Below are positions 29,504-38,060 of a stretch of DNA of 64,000 nt, piece by piece. Position numbers and translations under genes: made by a program. Each line of letters starts with the position of its first letter. Within the stretch, counting starts at the first letter, position 1. The notes under the pieces were generated by a model, which had not been told where the DNA came from, made no database searches, and was given only the letters and a program-made list of their open reading frames with translations. This DNA comes from Mariniphaga sediminis (lineage in GTDB: Bacteria; Bacteroidota; Bacteroidia; Bacteroidales; Prolixibacteraceae): the NCBI RefSeq assembly GCF_003573545.1, contig NZ_QWET01000021.1, positions 17,719-81,718 on the forward strand. Reading direction: 5' to 3'.

Positions 29504-29781
29504 AAGGTATTTCTCCCGTAATTTGCCCGTAATTCAAAGCATTTGGTTGTAAGCTCCTGTTTATGTGAAAATGATAACTTATCAATGGAACAATAAAGGG
29601 CCGGAGGAACAAAATTGAGCCATCCGTCGTGGTATTGTTTTATTGTTTCCCTCGGCAGGCGGAGCGATGAAAAATGTGTCCCTTAATTTTACCAGGTATT
29701 AAAAACTCTCAAGGTGAAATCAATTATGGGTGGTTTGGATGATGGGCACGAACAACATTCTCATCTTATTCACAGAGCCTT
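29504..29781. other. Gene-free stretch with possible gene debris
   Basis: No intact gene is seen. A short frame starting near 29570 (MITYQWNNKGPEEQN, then stop) looks like debris of a further mobile-element gene but is too short to assign. Confidence 0.3.
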
Positions 29782-32028
29782 TCATACCAATTTTAAATCC
29801 GATCTGTGAAACTCTTCGTAGGCCTGCAATACTGTCAGATGTGAAATTAAATAAGCGAGCGAACTTTCAGCGCCCTGATTGCGGTTTACTCCATAACTTT
29901 CGAACCCATCGCAACATCCTTTGGTTTCAAAATCATACAAACTCATCCGCAAATCATTTTCACCTAAAAACCACAGAAAAGATGTATATAATTTATTGAG
30001 ATAATCCTTGTCGTTTGTCACGGAATATGCCTGGTGATACATTAAAACCATTGACATTGCATCGATGGGCTGTTGCGCAAAGACAGAACGTTCGCCCTCT
30101 TTTTTATACCACTTTTCGTTTCCAATTATCGAAAGGTAGTTATCCTTTAATGTATGACTGGTCAGAAAATTCATGGTAGTGATAGCTATTTGCGTAATTT
30201 TATCGTCATTCAGTATTTCGGCTGAATGCAGCAATGCCAAAGGCAAAATTCCATTGTCATAAGCCAGCAACGATTCAAACCAATTCCAATCAGGGGTCTG
30301 GTTTTCCCTATAATGTTTGATTAATACATTCGAGAGGTTCCTCAACCTTTCCGTCATGGAATCGTCAGAAGGATTGCTTTTCAGGTAATAACTGATTCCA
30401 ATCATTGTATTGGCAATTCCCCGAATGGATTTTAATTTTTCAAAATTGGGCGATGCATTAAAAAATACCAATTTACCAGTCTGATAGTAAGCATCGTTGG
30501 GAGCATTTCCCAACAAATACCCAAGCGCCCAGATTGTTCTGCCAAACGAATCTTCTGAACCAATTTTATCCAAGAAATTCCGGTTAAAACTCAGAAAGTT
30601 CCTGAAAGTACCATTTGTGTTTTGCATGTAATGGATATAACTTAAAAAAATGGGGGACAATTCAAGCGCCCGCATATCTTTTTTCTGTCGGTATGCCATT
30701 AAAACCATTAACAAAGCCCTCGAATTATCATCCAGGCAATAACCTTCCTTTAAATTCGGAATACCAAACTTAGCATGTTGAATAATGCCGGTATCATCAG
30801 TCAATCTATTAATATGCGCAAGCGAAAAGGGGGGAAGAATAAGCAAATCAGGCTCCGTTTCTTTTTGAAGGGCAACTGAGTGCTCATCCTTCATTATATT
30901 TTCTACAAGTGCTACATATCTTTCCCCAATTTGTGGCCATGTAATTTTTTTCCCATATTCGCCGGCTTTGTTTTTTAGTTTACTTAGTTCTTCAGGCTTA
31001 TCAAGAAGTTCGTTTAAGGTTTTCGCAAGTTCTGTCGAATCATTAAAATTGAATAACCTGCCTCTACCTTTAGCCAGCAATTCAGCTGCATGCCAGTAAG
31101 GTGTAGATAAAACGGCCGCACCCACTCCGACAGCATACGAAAGGGTTCCGCTGGTAATTTGGGCTTCATTCAAGTAAGGTGTAATGTAAATATCACAGGC
31201 ATATAAATACTTGAATAAATCCTGCTCGTCGATAAATTCGTTTAGAAATATAACATGATTTTCAAGCTGAAGATTTTTCACCAAACGAAGAAGAAAAATT
31301 CGGTATTCTTCGCCAGAATGCCTTAGCACATTGGGATGGGTTTTACCCAAAACGATGTATATTAGATTCGGAAATTTTTGAACCACTTCCGGCAATGCTT
31401 TAATTACAGTTTCAATGCCCTTACTTCGTCCGATAAAACCAAAAGTAAGCAGTACTTTCTTTTTTTCAAGTTTAAAATCTTTTTTCGATTTTTCGGGACT
31501 AAAATGGATATCAGGGACGCCATGTTCAATCAGTGCAATTTTTTTTTTGGGCACATCGTAAACACTTACCAGAAACTCAACTGCCTTGTGGCTCATTACT
31601 ACAATTTTATGAGCCATTTTGCAAATTTCTTTCAAAATTGCCTTTTCATTGTACGAAGGTGTTTTGAGTATGGTATGAAGTGTAACAATAAGTGGAATCT
31701 CAAGCCGGTGAAGCAAAGGAAGGATATAAACACCACTCTGTCCTCCGAATATGCCAAATTCGTGCTGTAAAATACAAACGTCCGCACCACTGAGATTAAT
31801 GTATTTTACGGCTTTTAAATAATCTTCCTGATGCTCTTGCCGGATGGTAACTTTAACTTCTTCAGGGTATTTATATGAGACATCATTGTCATTTATTGCA
31901 ATCACAAAACCTTCAAGCACATGTTCATTTTTCAGATTGTGCGCTAACATTGATTTAAACAGATTATTTGTGAAGGTTCCTATGCCGCATTCGCGGGTTG
32001 GATATGTTGCAATATAAGAGATTTTCAT
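29782..32028 (-). CDS. GT4-type glycosyltransferase fused to a helical-toroid domain
   Basis: A 748-aa protein. The N-terminal GT-B glycosyltransferase (1-375) starts MKISYIATYPTRECGIGTFTNNL and has LQHEFGIFGGQSGVYILPL, LLTFGFIGRSKGIETVIKAL and ITPYLNEAQITSGTLSYAVGVG. The C-terminal half (about 390-748) is an all-helical (alpha/alpha) domain with GYCLDDNSRALLM and GRTIWALGYLLG, as in mannan-handling proteins of Bacteroidota. It probably acts in cytosolic mannoside or glycan metabolism and fits the GH130 remnant at 42.2 kb. It is last in a minus-strand run of cupin, Lys-rich 42-aa, 67-aa and this gene, possibly driven by the motif promoter at 33.0 kb. Confidence 0.88.
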   Translation of the reverse strand: MKISYIATYPTRECGIGTFTNNLFKSMLAHNLKNEHVLEGFVIAINDNDVSYKYPEEVKVTIRQEHQEDYLKAVKYINLSGADVCILQHEFGIFGGQSGVYILPLLHRLEIPLIVTLHTILKTPSYNEKAILKEICKMAHKIVVMSHKAVEFLVSVYDVPKKKIALIEHGVPDIHFSPEKSKKDFKLEKKKVLLTFGFIGRSKGIETVIKALPEVVQKFPNLIYIVLGKTHPNVLRHSGEEYRIFLLRLVKNLQLENHVIFLNEFIDEQDLFKYLYACDIYITPYLNEAQITSGTLSYAVGVGAAVLSTPYWHAAELLAKGRGRLFNFNDSTELAKTLNELLDKPEELSKLKNKAGEYGKKITWPQIGERYVALVENIMKDEHSVALQKETEPDLLILPPFSLAHINRLTDDTGIIQHAKFGIPNLKEGYCLDDNSRALLMVLMAYRQKKDMRALELSPIFLSYIHYMQNTNGTFRNFLSFNRNFLDKIGSEDSFGRTIWALGYLLGNAPNDAYYQTGKLVFFNASPNFEKLKSIRGIANTMIGISYYLKSNPSDDSMTERLRNLSNVLIKHYRENQTPDWNWFESLLAYDNGILPLALLHSAEILNDDKITQIAITTMNFLTSHTLKDNYLSIIGNEKWYKKEGERSVFAQQPIDAMSMVLMYHQAYSVTNDKDYLNKLYTSFLWFLGENDLRMSLYDFETKGCCDGFESYGVNRNQGAESSLAYLISHLTVLQAYEEFHRSDLKLV

Positions 32029-32061
32029 GTAGACAAATATTAGAATAAAGACAAAACCTGT

Positions 32062-32075
32062 CTGCCGAAAGGCAG
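32062..32075 (-). other. Small hairpin between the 67-aa gene and the glycosyltransferase gene
   Basis: CTGCC-GAAA-GGCAG inverted repeat. No T tract follows, so attenuation rather than full termination is the most it could cause. Confidence 0.3.
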
Positions 32076-32151
32076 AAAATTAAGACACAAAACAGAAATT
32101 AACCCTAATCTTACTTACCAAAACTCCTTTGCCATGGTTATCATTTTTAAG

Positions 32152-32355
32152 TTACTGGGTTTTAGAAAGTAATTTCCCTATATCTTTTTTGCCGGGTGGA
32201 ATGAGTTCCCGTTCAAAATAGACCAATTCTTTATGCGTAAGGTCTTCTTGTATCTGACAATAATAAATCCGGGCAACATAGCGCCTGACGAGCAAATTCA
32301 GGGTTGGATTAACCTTTGCCTGCACAATATCACCTGCTTTATATTTGTTCTCCAT
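32152..32355 (-). CDS. Small conserved-looking protein (67 aa)
   Basis: A 67-aa beta-rich, basic protein: YKAGDIVQAKVNPTLNLLVRRYVARIYYCQ then a helical tail. The opening 'GD-x-V-x-A-K-x-NP' resembles small SH3-like folds. No function is assignable. It lies on the same strand between the Lys-rich mini-gene and the glycosyltransferase gene. Confidence 0.6.
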   Translation of the reverse strand: MENKYKAGDIVQAKVNPTLNLLVRRYVARIYYCQIQEDLTHKELVYFERELIPPGKKDIGKLLSKTQ

Positions 32356-32430
32356 TTTTATGTTTTAAATTGTTCTCTACTGTTTTTTCATCCCCTATCT
32401 TTCCCTTTAGAATTCTATTAAAATGAAAAA

Positions 32431-32559
32431 TCAGATTATGCTTGAATCATTTTTCACAGCTTTCTTTACCGCTTTATCGGCTCTTTTTTCTTTAAGGCTT
32501 TTTACAGCTTCCTTTTTCATGTTTCTTCTTTCTTTTCCTTCTTTACTTTTCGTCATCAT
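32431..32559 (-). CDS. Tiny lysine-rich protein (42 aa)
   Basis: An open frame from ATG at 32559 to TGA at 32431 encodes MMTKSKEGKERRNMKKEAVK followed by SLKEKRADKAVKKAV and a short tail. It is about one-third Lys/Arg. Small basic proteins ending in 'KxLKEKRAxKxAK' recur in Bacteroidota genomes, which is why I accept it although it is short. It starts 21 bp after the cupin stop, in the same orientation. A nucleic-acid or ribosome binder is possible. Confidence 0.6.
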   Translation of the reverse strand: MMTKSKEGKERRNMKKEAVKSLKEKRADKAVKKAVKNDSSII

Positions 32560-32580
32560 ATTTATTTTTAAATATTTCTA

Positions 32581-32931
32581 TTATAATGTACTCCCTTCAT
32601 ATCCGCTTTTAATTACTGTTGAAATCATTTTAACCCGACCATTTGCCCGCACAATATTTGATGAGTGTGCCGGAATAATAATACCTTGTCCCATTTGAAG
32701 TATGTTTGACTGATCATCAATTACAACTTCGGCGGTTCCTTCAATAATTTGAATAAAAGTATCGAACGGAGAAATTTTTTCTGCCAACGCTTCGCCGGTG
32801 TCGATGGCAATAACGCTAATATTCCCTGTAGTTTTTCGGATAATTGTTTTGCTAACCACTGAATTGGGGACATACTCAATGATTTTGATGAGAATATGGA
32901 TTTCCGACTTTTCAATTTCATTTGTTTGCAT
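32581..32931 (-). CDS. Cupin-domain protein
   Basis: A 116-aa single-domain cupin: SPFDTFIQIIEGTAEVVIDDQ (first cupin motif, with the metal ligands replaced) and LQMGQGIIIPAHSSNIVRANGRVKMISTVIK (second motif). With only one candidate His it may bind no metal. It starts 25 bp downstream of a complete motif promoter (-7 box at 32957-32964), so it is a direct regulon member and probably opens the cupin-to-glycosyltransferase run. Confidence 0.85.
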   Translation of the reverse strand: MQTNEIEKSEIHILIKIIEYVPNSVVSKTIIRKTTGNISVIAIDTGEALAEKISPFDTFIQIIEGTAEVVIDDQSNILQMGQGIIIPAHSSNIVRANGRVKMISTVIKSGYEGSTL

Positions 32932-32956
32932 CAGTTTCCAACTTTGATATTCTTAA

Positions 32957-33023
32957 CAAAGTTACTTCTGCTCAATTCAAAAGAGTTACATAATTGATGT
33001 TTTAATTTACATCATTCACACAT
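32957..33023 (-). promoter_or_regulatory. Motif promoter 1 (cupin operon)
   Basis: On the minus strand: ATGTGTGAATGATGTAA (33023-33007), 11 bp, AATTATGTAA (32995-32986), 21 bp, -7 box TAACTTTG (32964-32957). It drives the cupin gene 25 bp on. Confidence 0.8.
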
Positions 33024-33072
33024 TTTGAAAAATGGTAACCAGTATTTTAGTTTTATTAAATACCTGAAGGGT

Positions 33073-33089
33073 TTAGATTATTCACACAT
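33073..33089 (-). promoter_or_regulatory. Decayed motif half-site
   Basis: ATGTGTGAATAATCTAA on the minus strand, fused to the AraC-gene remnant as in the intact copy at 36.3 kb. The second half-site is degenerate and no -7 box is seen. Confidence 0.5.
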
Positions 33090-33226
33090 CTTCAGGTGTC
33101 TCGCGGCGTTTGTTTTTTTTGCTATTTGAAATGAATGGGAGGTAGTCCGGTATATTTTTAAAACTGATTTGAGAGATGAGTCACACTGCTGTAGTGCATT
33201 TATACAAACTTCTGAGATGAAGTTTA
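33082..33226 (-). pseudogene. Remnant of the 3' end of an HMA-AraC regulator gene
   Basis: About 145 bp align by eye with the 3' end of the AraC-type gene at 36329-36889. The shared features include the terminal residues RRETPEDV-stop (RRDTLEDV in the intact gene), IPDYLP in place of TGLTPTH, and the downstream half-site overlapping the stop codon. The frame upstream is interrupted. It shows that a regulator-plus-promoter block was duplicated and then lost. Confidence 0.7.
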
Positions 33227-33232
33227 TGCAGT

Positions 33233-34222
33233 TTATAATCTATCGAATGCTGTAAATATTTTACGTTGATGACCGGATAAAATTTTCGCAAAATTGTTAA
33301 TATCTGAACGATATAAACAATAGCGTATTTTTGTGTACGGATTCAAGCTTTGCTTTATCTCTTTTTCTATTGAATTGGCAATGGTAAGATAATTTTGGAT
33401 TGCTTCATTTAATTGACCTTCTGTAAAACTATTTCTCAATTGCAATATTTCCTGAACAAAACCATCCACCTTAAATTCAACAAAATTATAGGCGGGAAAA
33501 TATTTTAAGGCAATAAATAAAAACCGAAAAACATCCAATGATTTATTTGTTTCTATTCTGTCACCTTTTTTTAGACGATCACTAATTTTTTTTTCGGCGT
33601 GAAATATTTCATTTTTTATGTTTGAGAATTCGTCATCCGCTATTTCAAACAATGCTGATAAGCGATTTATCCGGCGCTTAAGTGATTGAGGAATACTTTT
33701 TTTGTATTTAATTTTATGATCTAAAACACTCCACGCATCCTGAATCACTGTACGAATCTGGAGTTCAACTTTAATGCCTTTAAAATTATGCGCATCAGGG
33801 ACACCATCCAGTTTGCTTTTCAGAATCAGTTGTAAATGCAAACTTTTATATCCGAATTTGTCATCTGTTTTTTCCAACTGACTGCTTTTATCTGTAGTTT
33901 CAATTTCAGTAAAGTATCTTTTAAGTCCCCGCCTTATTTGATTCACTTCTTCATTGTAAAAACACACAGCCCTTATTCCAATCAGGTCAGTAAGACAATC
34001 GCTGATTTTTGTGATATCATCATCCGGTTTCAGCAAAGGCAGGTACTTTCTCTCAAATTTGCTGATGCATTCATTAAAGCTTTTAGTTCTGCCATTGACT
34101 GTTTCCACTTTGGGAATAGAAGAAATTACGCGGCAGAAAAATTTTACAGATGCGTTATGAAAGTCCAGTTTTTGATCGTACCAGATTTTAAATTCATTGA
34201 TTTTTTTATCAAGCTCATTCAT
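33233..34222 (-). CDS. Small alarmone synthetase-like protein (RelA/SpoT synthetase domain)
   Basis: A 329-aa protein with a ppGpp-synthetase domain and no HD hydrolase or TGS/ACT domains. Seen are LTDLIGIRAVCFYNEEVNQI, the G-loop FGYKSLHLQL and VELQIRTVIQDAWSVLDHKIKYKK. A helical C-terminal extension (about 205-329) exceeds ordinary SAS length. It would pyrophosphorylate GDP/GTP from ATP. It follows a truncated desaturase and the radical SAM gene on the same strand, so motif promoter 3 may make alarmone synthesis part of the stress regulon. Confidence 0.88.
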   Translation of the reverse strand: MNELDKKINEFKIWYDQKLDFHNASVKFFCRVISSIPKVETVNGRTKSFNECISKFERKYLPLLKPDDDITKISDCLTDLIGIRAVCFYNEEVNQIRRGLKRYFTEIETTDKSSQLEKTDDKFGYKSLHLQLILKSKLDGVPDAHNFKGIKVELQIRTVIQDAWSVLDHKIKYKKSIPQSLKRRINRLSALFEIADDEFSNIKNEIFHAEKKISDRLKKGDRIETNKSLDVFRFLFIALKYFPAYNFVEFKVDGFVQEILQLRNSFTEGQLNEAIQNYLTIANSIEKEIKQSLNPYTKIRYCLYRSDINNFAKILSGHQRKIFTAFDRL

Positions 34223-34233
34223 CTAAACCTCCA

Positions 34234-34674
34234 TTACCTTACTTTTTTTAATGGATGGTGAGGCGAAAACCCTAAGATTCCCGGAGGAGCGATATCCTCG
34301 TCTTGCCCTTCGATGTTGGCAAATCCATGATAGATCATGTTGTGTTGATAGTGCCGGTTAGGAGGAAACTCACCCAGCAGATATAAAGAATTTCCAAATA
34401 ACTTGTTCACCCACCGGTGTTTCGAAAAAGAACCGTGATTGGCATCGTGCATGGGAACCATCCCCAATCCCATATTAAGCCTGAATACTAATGCAAGTAT
34501 TACTGAAGGAACCAGTCCTGAAATCATCAGGATAGAAGGAGAAATGTACAGTAAGGTCATGAAAATAGTTTTTACGGAAATTTTTTGAATACCATACGGT
34601 TGATTGTTGTTTTTGCTAAAATATTCGTTTACCAAACTTTTAATTTCTGTTGTAAAATTGACAATAACTTTTCC
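34234..34674 (-). pseudogene. Truncated fatty-acid desaturase
   Basis: The N-terminal ~145 codons of a membrane desaturase: a hydrophobic hairpin (IFMTLLYISPSILMISG..), the first His box HDANHG and the second NRHYQHNMIYHG. The frame stops after HHPLKK, where family members continue for ~200 more residues with a third His box. Homology begins around 34674 (KVIVNFTTEIKSLVNEYF) with no ATG, so the usual start is lost too. It sits in a gap between the radical SAM and RelA/SpoT genes. It cannot be an active desaturase. Confidence 0.8.
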
Positions 34675-34682
34675 TTGATAAT

Positions 34683-36182
34683 TTAATATTTATGCTTTTT
34701 TTGTCTGAGTCCGTAAATGGTTCTGAAATGGTATCCGTAAACCGTGTATGTAACTGCATCAACCATTAGTTTTGGTTTGTTGAAAAGGATCCAAATCATA
34801 AATTTCCAGTATTCGGTTCTTCCCTTACTGAGAAAACCAATAACAAAAACCGATTTTAGAAAAGCCATCAGCAGGTTAAATTTTATTCTACTTTGTCCTT
34901 TAGCCAACCGGTTGTAATTCAGTAATAACCGCCTAACCCTTTGGTAATAGGGCTTTACCGAATAAATATTGGTGATTATTCTTTTATAACCTTCCTGAAG
35001 CTCATTGTAATCCATTTTGGGAATAAAATTCATTGATGAATCAGTATTATTCCCTGTGGCTTCAATGGTTAATCTGTTTTCTGCTTCTAACTGTTTGTAT
35101 AGTTTAGTGTTTTTAGGTGCATTCAATAATCCAACCATGGCCGAAACAATTCCACTTTTCTGAATAAAATCGATTTGGCGCTGAAAAACAGACGGTGTAT
35201 CGCTGTCGAAGCCAACAATAAAACCACCTGAAACCTGAATTCCAGCCTGTTGTATCTTTTTAACGCTTTGAATAAGATCCCTGTTTTTGTTCTGCACTTT
35301 ATTGCATGCCTGAAGAGATAATTCATCGGGTGTTTCTATGCCAATAAAAGCAGCATTAAAACCGGCATCAATCAATTGCGACATAAGCTCTTTATCATCC
35401 GCAAGATTTATTGAACTCTGGATGCTAAAATTAAAGGGGTATTTGTGACTTTGCATCCATTTCTTCATTTCCGGGAGCAGGTTCTTTTTTATTTCCTTTA
35501 TATTCCCGATAAAATTATCGTCAACAATTGAAACTGCCCCGCGCCAATGAATGGTATTATACAAGAAATCCAGTTCGCGTATGATCTGGGCCGTATTTTT
35601 CATTCTCATTTTATGCCCCAATAGTGATGTAATTTCACAAAAATTGCAGTTATACGGACAGCCGCGTGTAACCTGAATATTCATAGTAGCATAATCTTTA
35701 ACCGACAACAAATGGAAATCGGGAACCGGTGTTAATGAAAGGTCAGCATATTCATCCGTAGCATAAATCCGTTGCGGTTGTCCTGCATTTAAATCAGCCA
35801 GGAAAAAGGGCATGGTTATCTCTGCTTCATTCAAAATAAAGTAATCAACTTCCGGATAATTCTGATGTTCCTGTGTAAAAAGCGGGCCTCCAGCAACTAT
35901 TTTTTTGTTCCATTTTTTACTTTCTTCAATTACCTTGTTTACCGATTCTTTTTGAATATACATGGCGCTGATAAAAACATAATCAGCCCACTGAACATCA
36001 CTTGTCCGAAGTGTGGTTATATTCAAATCCACCAGTCTTTTCTCCCACGTATCTGGCAGCATTGCCGACACAGTAATTAAACCAAGTGGGGGTACTGCAG
36101 CTTTTTTAGAGATAAATTTCAAGGCATGGGTAAAACTCCAGAAAGAGTCGGGACATTTCGGATAGACCAATAATACTTTCAT
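34683..36182 (-). CDS. B12-binding radical SAM protein (DUF4070/HpnP-like), intact copy
   Basis: A 499-aa enzyme. It has an N-terminal cobalamin-binding Rossmann domain (MKVLLVYPKCPDSFWSFTHAL ... PPLGLITVSAMLP), a radical SAM core with cluster motif CPYNCNFC (three Cys), and a C-terminal DUF4070-like region (MNFIPKMDYNELQEGYKRI). Hopanoid methylases and other lipid or small-molecule C-methyltransferases share this layout. The neighbouring desaturase remnant suggests membrane-lipid modification, but this is inference. It starts 86 bp after motif promoter 3. A second copy at 61.7-63.2 kb is frameshifted. Confidence 0.88.
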   Translation of the reverse strand: MKVLLVYPKCPDSFWSFTHALKFISKKAAVPPLGLITVSAMLPDTWEKRLVDLNITTLRTSDVQWADYVFISAMYIQKESVNKVIEESKKWNKKIVAGGPLFTQEHQNYPEVDYFILNEAEITMPFFLADLNAGQPQRIYATDEYADLSLTPVPDFHLLSVKDYATMNIQVTRGCPYNCNFCEITSLLGHKMRMKNTAQIIRELDFLYNTIHWRGAVSIVDDNFIGNIKEIKKNLLPEMKKWMQSHKYPFNFSIQSSINLADDKELMSQLIDAGFNAAFIGIETPDELSLQACNKVQNKNRDLIQSVKKIQQAGIQVSGGFIVGFDSDTPSVFQRQIDFIQKSGIVSAMVGLLNAPKNTKLYKQLEAENRLTIEATGNNTDSSMNFIPKMDYNELQEGYKRIITNIYSVKPYYQRVRRLLLNYNRLAKGQSRIKFNLLMAFLKSVFVIGFLSKGRTEYWKFMIWILFNKPKLMVDAVTYTVYGYHFRTIYGLRQKKHKY

Positions 36183-36268
36183 TTCTAATATTTATTGAAT
36201 TATCATATAAAAGCATTGTAATTGCCATCCTTTTTTGAGAAAACAATTCTAAAGCAACACTTTAAGCG

Positions 36269-36336
36269 TAAATTTCGTGATTAAGGTTGAGGAATGTGTT
36301 ACACAATTCTGAAGAATATTTACATTATTCACACAT
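36269..36336 (-). promoter_or_regulatory. Motif promoter 3 (radical SAM - RelA/SpoT operon)
   Basis: Minus strand: ATGTGTGAATAATGTAA (36336-36320), N11, AATTGTGTAA (36308-36299), N22, GAAATTTA (36276-36269). The TGA stop codon of the upstream regulator gene lies inside the first element. Confidence 0.78.
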
Positions 36337-36889
36337 CTTCAAGGGTATCACGGCGTTTGTTTTTGAGCATTTTAAAATGGGTAGGAGTTAATCCGGTATA
36401 TTTTTTAAACTGGTTTGAAAGATGGGCAACACTACTGTAATGCATTTTGTAAGCGATTTCAGAAAGATTAAGTTCATCATAAACAATGAGTTCTTTTACT
36501 TTTTCAATTTTATGGGTCAGGTAATATTTTTCAATAGTAATACCTTTCACTTCCGAAAAAAGATTGGCAAGGTAAGTGTAATCGTAATTAAGTTTTTCAC
36601 TCAGGTAATCAGAAAGGTTTACCTTAATCTGTTCCTCGGTGTAATGCACCAGTTCGATAATTGCACTTTTTACTTTCTCAACCAGAATGCTTTTTTTATC
36701 ATCCATTAATAGTAGCCCTGTTTTTCTTAATGCCAGACCCAACTGTTTTAGCTGTTCCCTTTCCACATTACCTATAATATCAGCTTCCCCTATTTTCACA
36801 TAAGTATATGGCAGCCCAATCTTTTTCAATTCAGCTTTAACTACCATCTGGCAGCGAATGCAAACCATATTTTTAATATATAACTTCAA
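36329..36889 (-). CDS. Short regulator: HMA-like N-terminus plus AraC-type HTH
   Basis: A 186-aa protein. Residues 1-70 resemble a heavy-metal-associated ferredoxin-like domain with C-x-x-C in NMVCIRCQMVV. Residues ~85-180 are an AraC/XylS double HTH with LSEIAYKMHYSSVAHLSNQFKKYTGLTPTHFK. It lacks the usual large AraC effector domain. The paralogue at 49935 is about half identical over the HTH. It is a prime candidate for binding the 21-bp direct repeats found at 15 places. No copy of the motif precedes its own start. Whether the Cys pair senses metal or redox state is unknown. Confidence 0.88.
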   Translation of the reverse strand: MKLYIKNMVCIRCQMVVKAELKKIGLPYTYVKIGEADIIGNVEREQLKQLGLALRKTGLLLMDDKKSILVEKVKSAIIELVHYTEEQIKVNLSDYLSEKLNYDYTYLANLFSEVKGITIEKYYLTHKIEKVKELIVYDELNLSEIAYKMHYSSVAHLSNQFKKYTGLTPTHFKMLKNKRRDTLEDV

Positions 36890-37013
36890 TTCAAGTCTAC
36901 CCTTAGTGTGCTAAAAGTACACTATTAAATTTACGTATTATTTAATTTTTGGTTTATTACACCTTACAGTATTATCGTTGGGGCGGGCAAAACTAATAGC
37001 AACGTCCATTGTT

Positions 37014-37406
37014 TTACTCTTTATCGGGAGTGTTAAAAAAGTCTTTCACAAAGGCTTTTTGTTGATTATCGGTCATATTATCTGCAGGTTGAACAGAAAT
37101 TTTTATTTTTTCAAATTTGCGGTTACTTTGTAACACGTTGAATAATTCGGATTTGGCATCAGTGGGTCCAAAAAGGAGTACTTCACTGTAATCGTTGATA
37201 ATGTAACTTAATTTTTTGTAAAAATCCGCATATTGATTTTGCTCTTTATTGTGCATCAGGCTCTCATCCAATCTCAGATTTTCGACTTGGTCAGGGAAGG
37301 CCGGAATTGATTCCAGCGTTTTTGATATTACCGTGTCATTTAATAATTCAAATATATTGGCAGTTGAATGATCCATCCATATTCCTAACCGTTTTACTGA
37401 TTTCAT
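37014..37406 (-). CDS. Protein of unknown function (130 aa), end of the stress operon
   Basis: A 130-aa alpha/beta protein opening RLGIWMDHSTANIFELLNDTV and with SEVLLFGPTDAKSELFNVL. This pattern (a strand with W-x-D-H, then a 'LFGP' strand) recalls eRF1-like or host-attachment-type small proteins in bacterial stress operons, but I cannot name a family with confidence. It is the last gene of the run started by motif promoter 4. Confidence 0.65.
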   Translation of the reverse strand: MKSVKRLGIWMDHSTANIFELLNDTVISKTLESIPAFPDQVENLRLDESLMHNKEQNQYADFYKKLSYIINDYSEVLLFGPTDAKSELFNVLQSNRKFEKIKISVQPADNMTDNQQKAFVKDFFNTPDKE

Positions 37407-37506
37407 GATATTCTATTTTTATTGTTTTCATTACTGTTTTATTTCTCTCAGGCGTTTTGATCACTGTATTTTAATGAAATCAATCCCCTCATTAATACCG
37501 TTGAAT

Positions 37507-37983
37507 TCAGGATTTACTTTGCTTTTTTGTTGGGATAATCAAAACCGGAATAGTTGTATTTTGTAAAACTTTTTCAGTTACGCTTCCCATGGTTGTATTT
37601 TCAAACCATTTACGGCTGTGCGAACCCATGACAATAATATCCGCACTAATTCTGGTTGCTTCCTTTAAAATAGTTTCTGCACAATCACCCTCTTTAATCA
37701 ACGTTTCAATACTATTATCGCCAAGATAAAGTTTTGACTTATCAAGAAATTGAATGCCCACTTTTTCAGGATTAAAAGTCTCCTCCTGCATCACTTTACT
37801 GGTATCCAAGTGACCTGCAAAACCCATAACCTTAATGGGTTCAGTTAACTTATAATCCTGTGGATTTACCAGTACATGCATTAATGTTATTGCGGACTTC
37901 ATTGTTTTGGCAAATGAAAAACCTGTTTCCGCTACTTTTTGGGCACTTGGATCATAGTCCAGTGCAATCAATATTTTTTTCAT
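37507..37983 (-). CDS. Universal stress protein (single domain)
   Basis: A 158-aa UspA protein, MKKILIALDYDPSAQKVAE at the start and the ATP-binding signature SADIIVMGSHSRKWFENTTMGSVTEKVLQNTTIPVLIIP (G-x2-G-x9-G-type loop) at the end. I use the ATG at 37983; the frame runs up to 38064 but the family begins here. It lies 77 bp after the SPFH gene in the same operon. Confidence 0.92.
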   Translation of the reverse strand: MKKILIALDYDPSAQKVAETGFSFAKTMKSAITLMHVLVNPQDYKLTEPIKVMGFAGHLDTSKVMQEETFNPEKVGIQFLDKSKLYLGDNSIETLIKEGDCAETILKEATRISADIIVMGSHSRKWFENTTMGSVTEKVLQNTTIPVLIIPTKKQSKS

Positions 37984-38060
37984 TTTTTCATGTTGATATA
38001 TTGTCCTGGTTCTTCCCTCAATACCTCTAAAAAATCGTTTCAAAAAGGTTTTTCTTGTAA

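Noticed and set aside
29730..29999. 89-codon plus-strand frame
   Set aside because: Overlaps the conserved C-terminus of the glycosyltransferase on the other strand and shows no family features.
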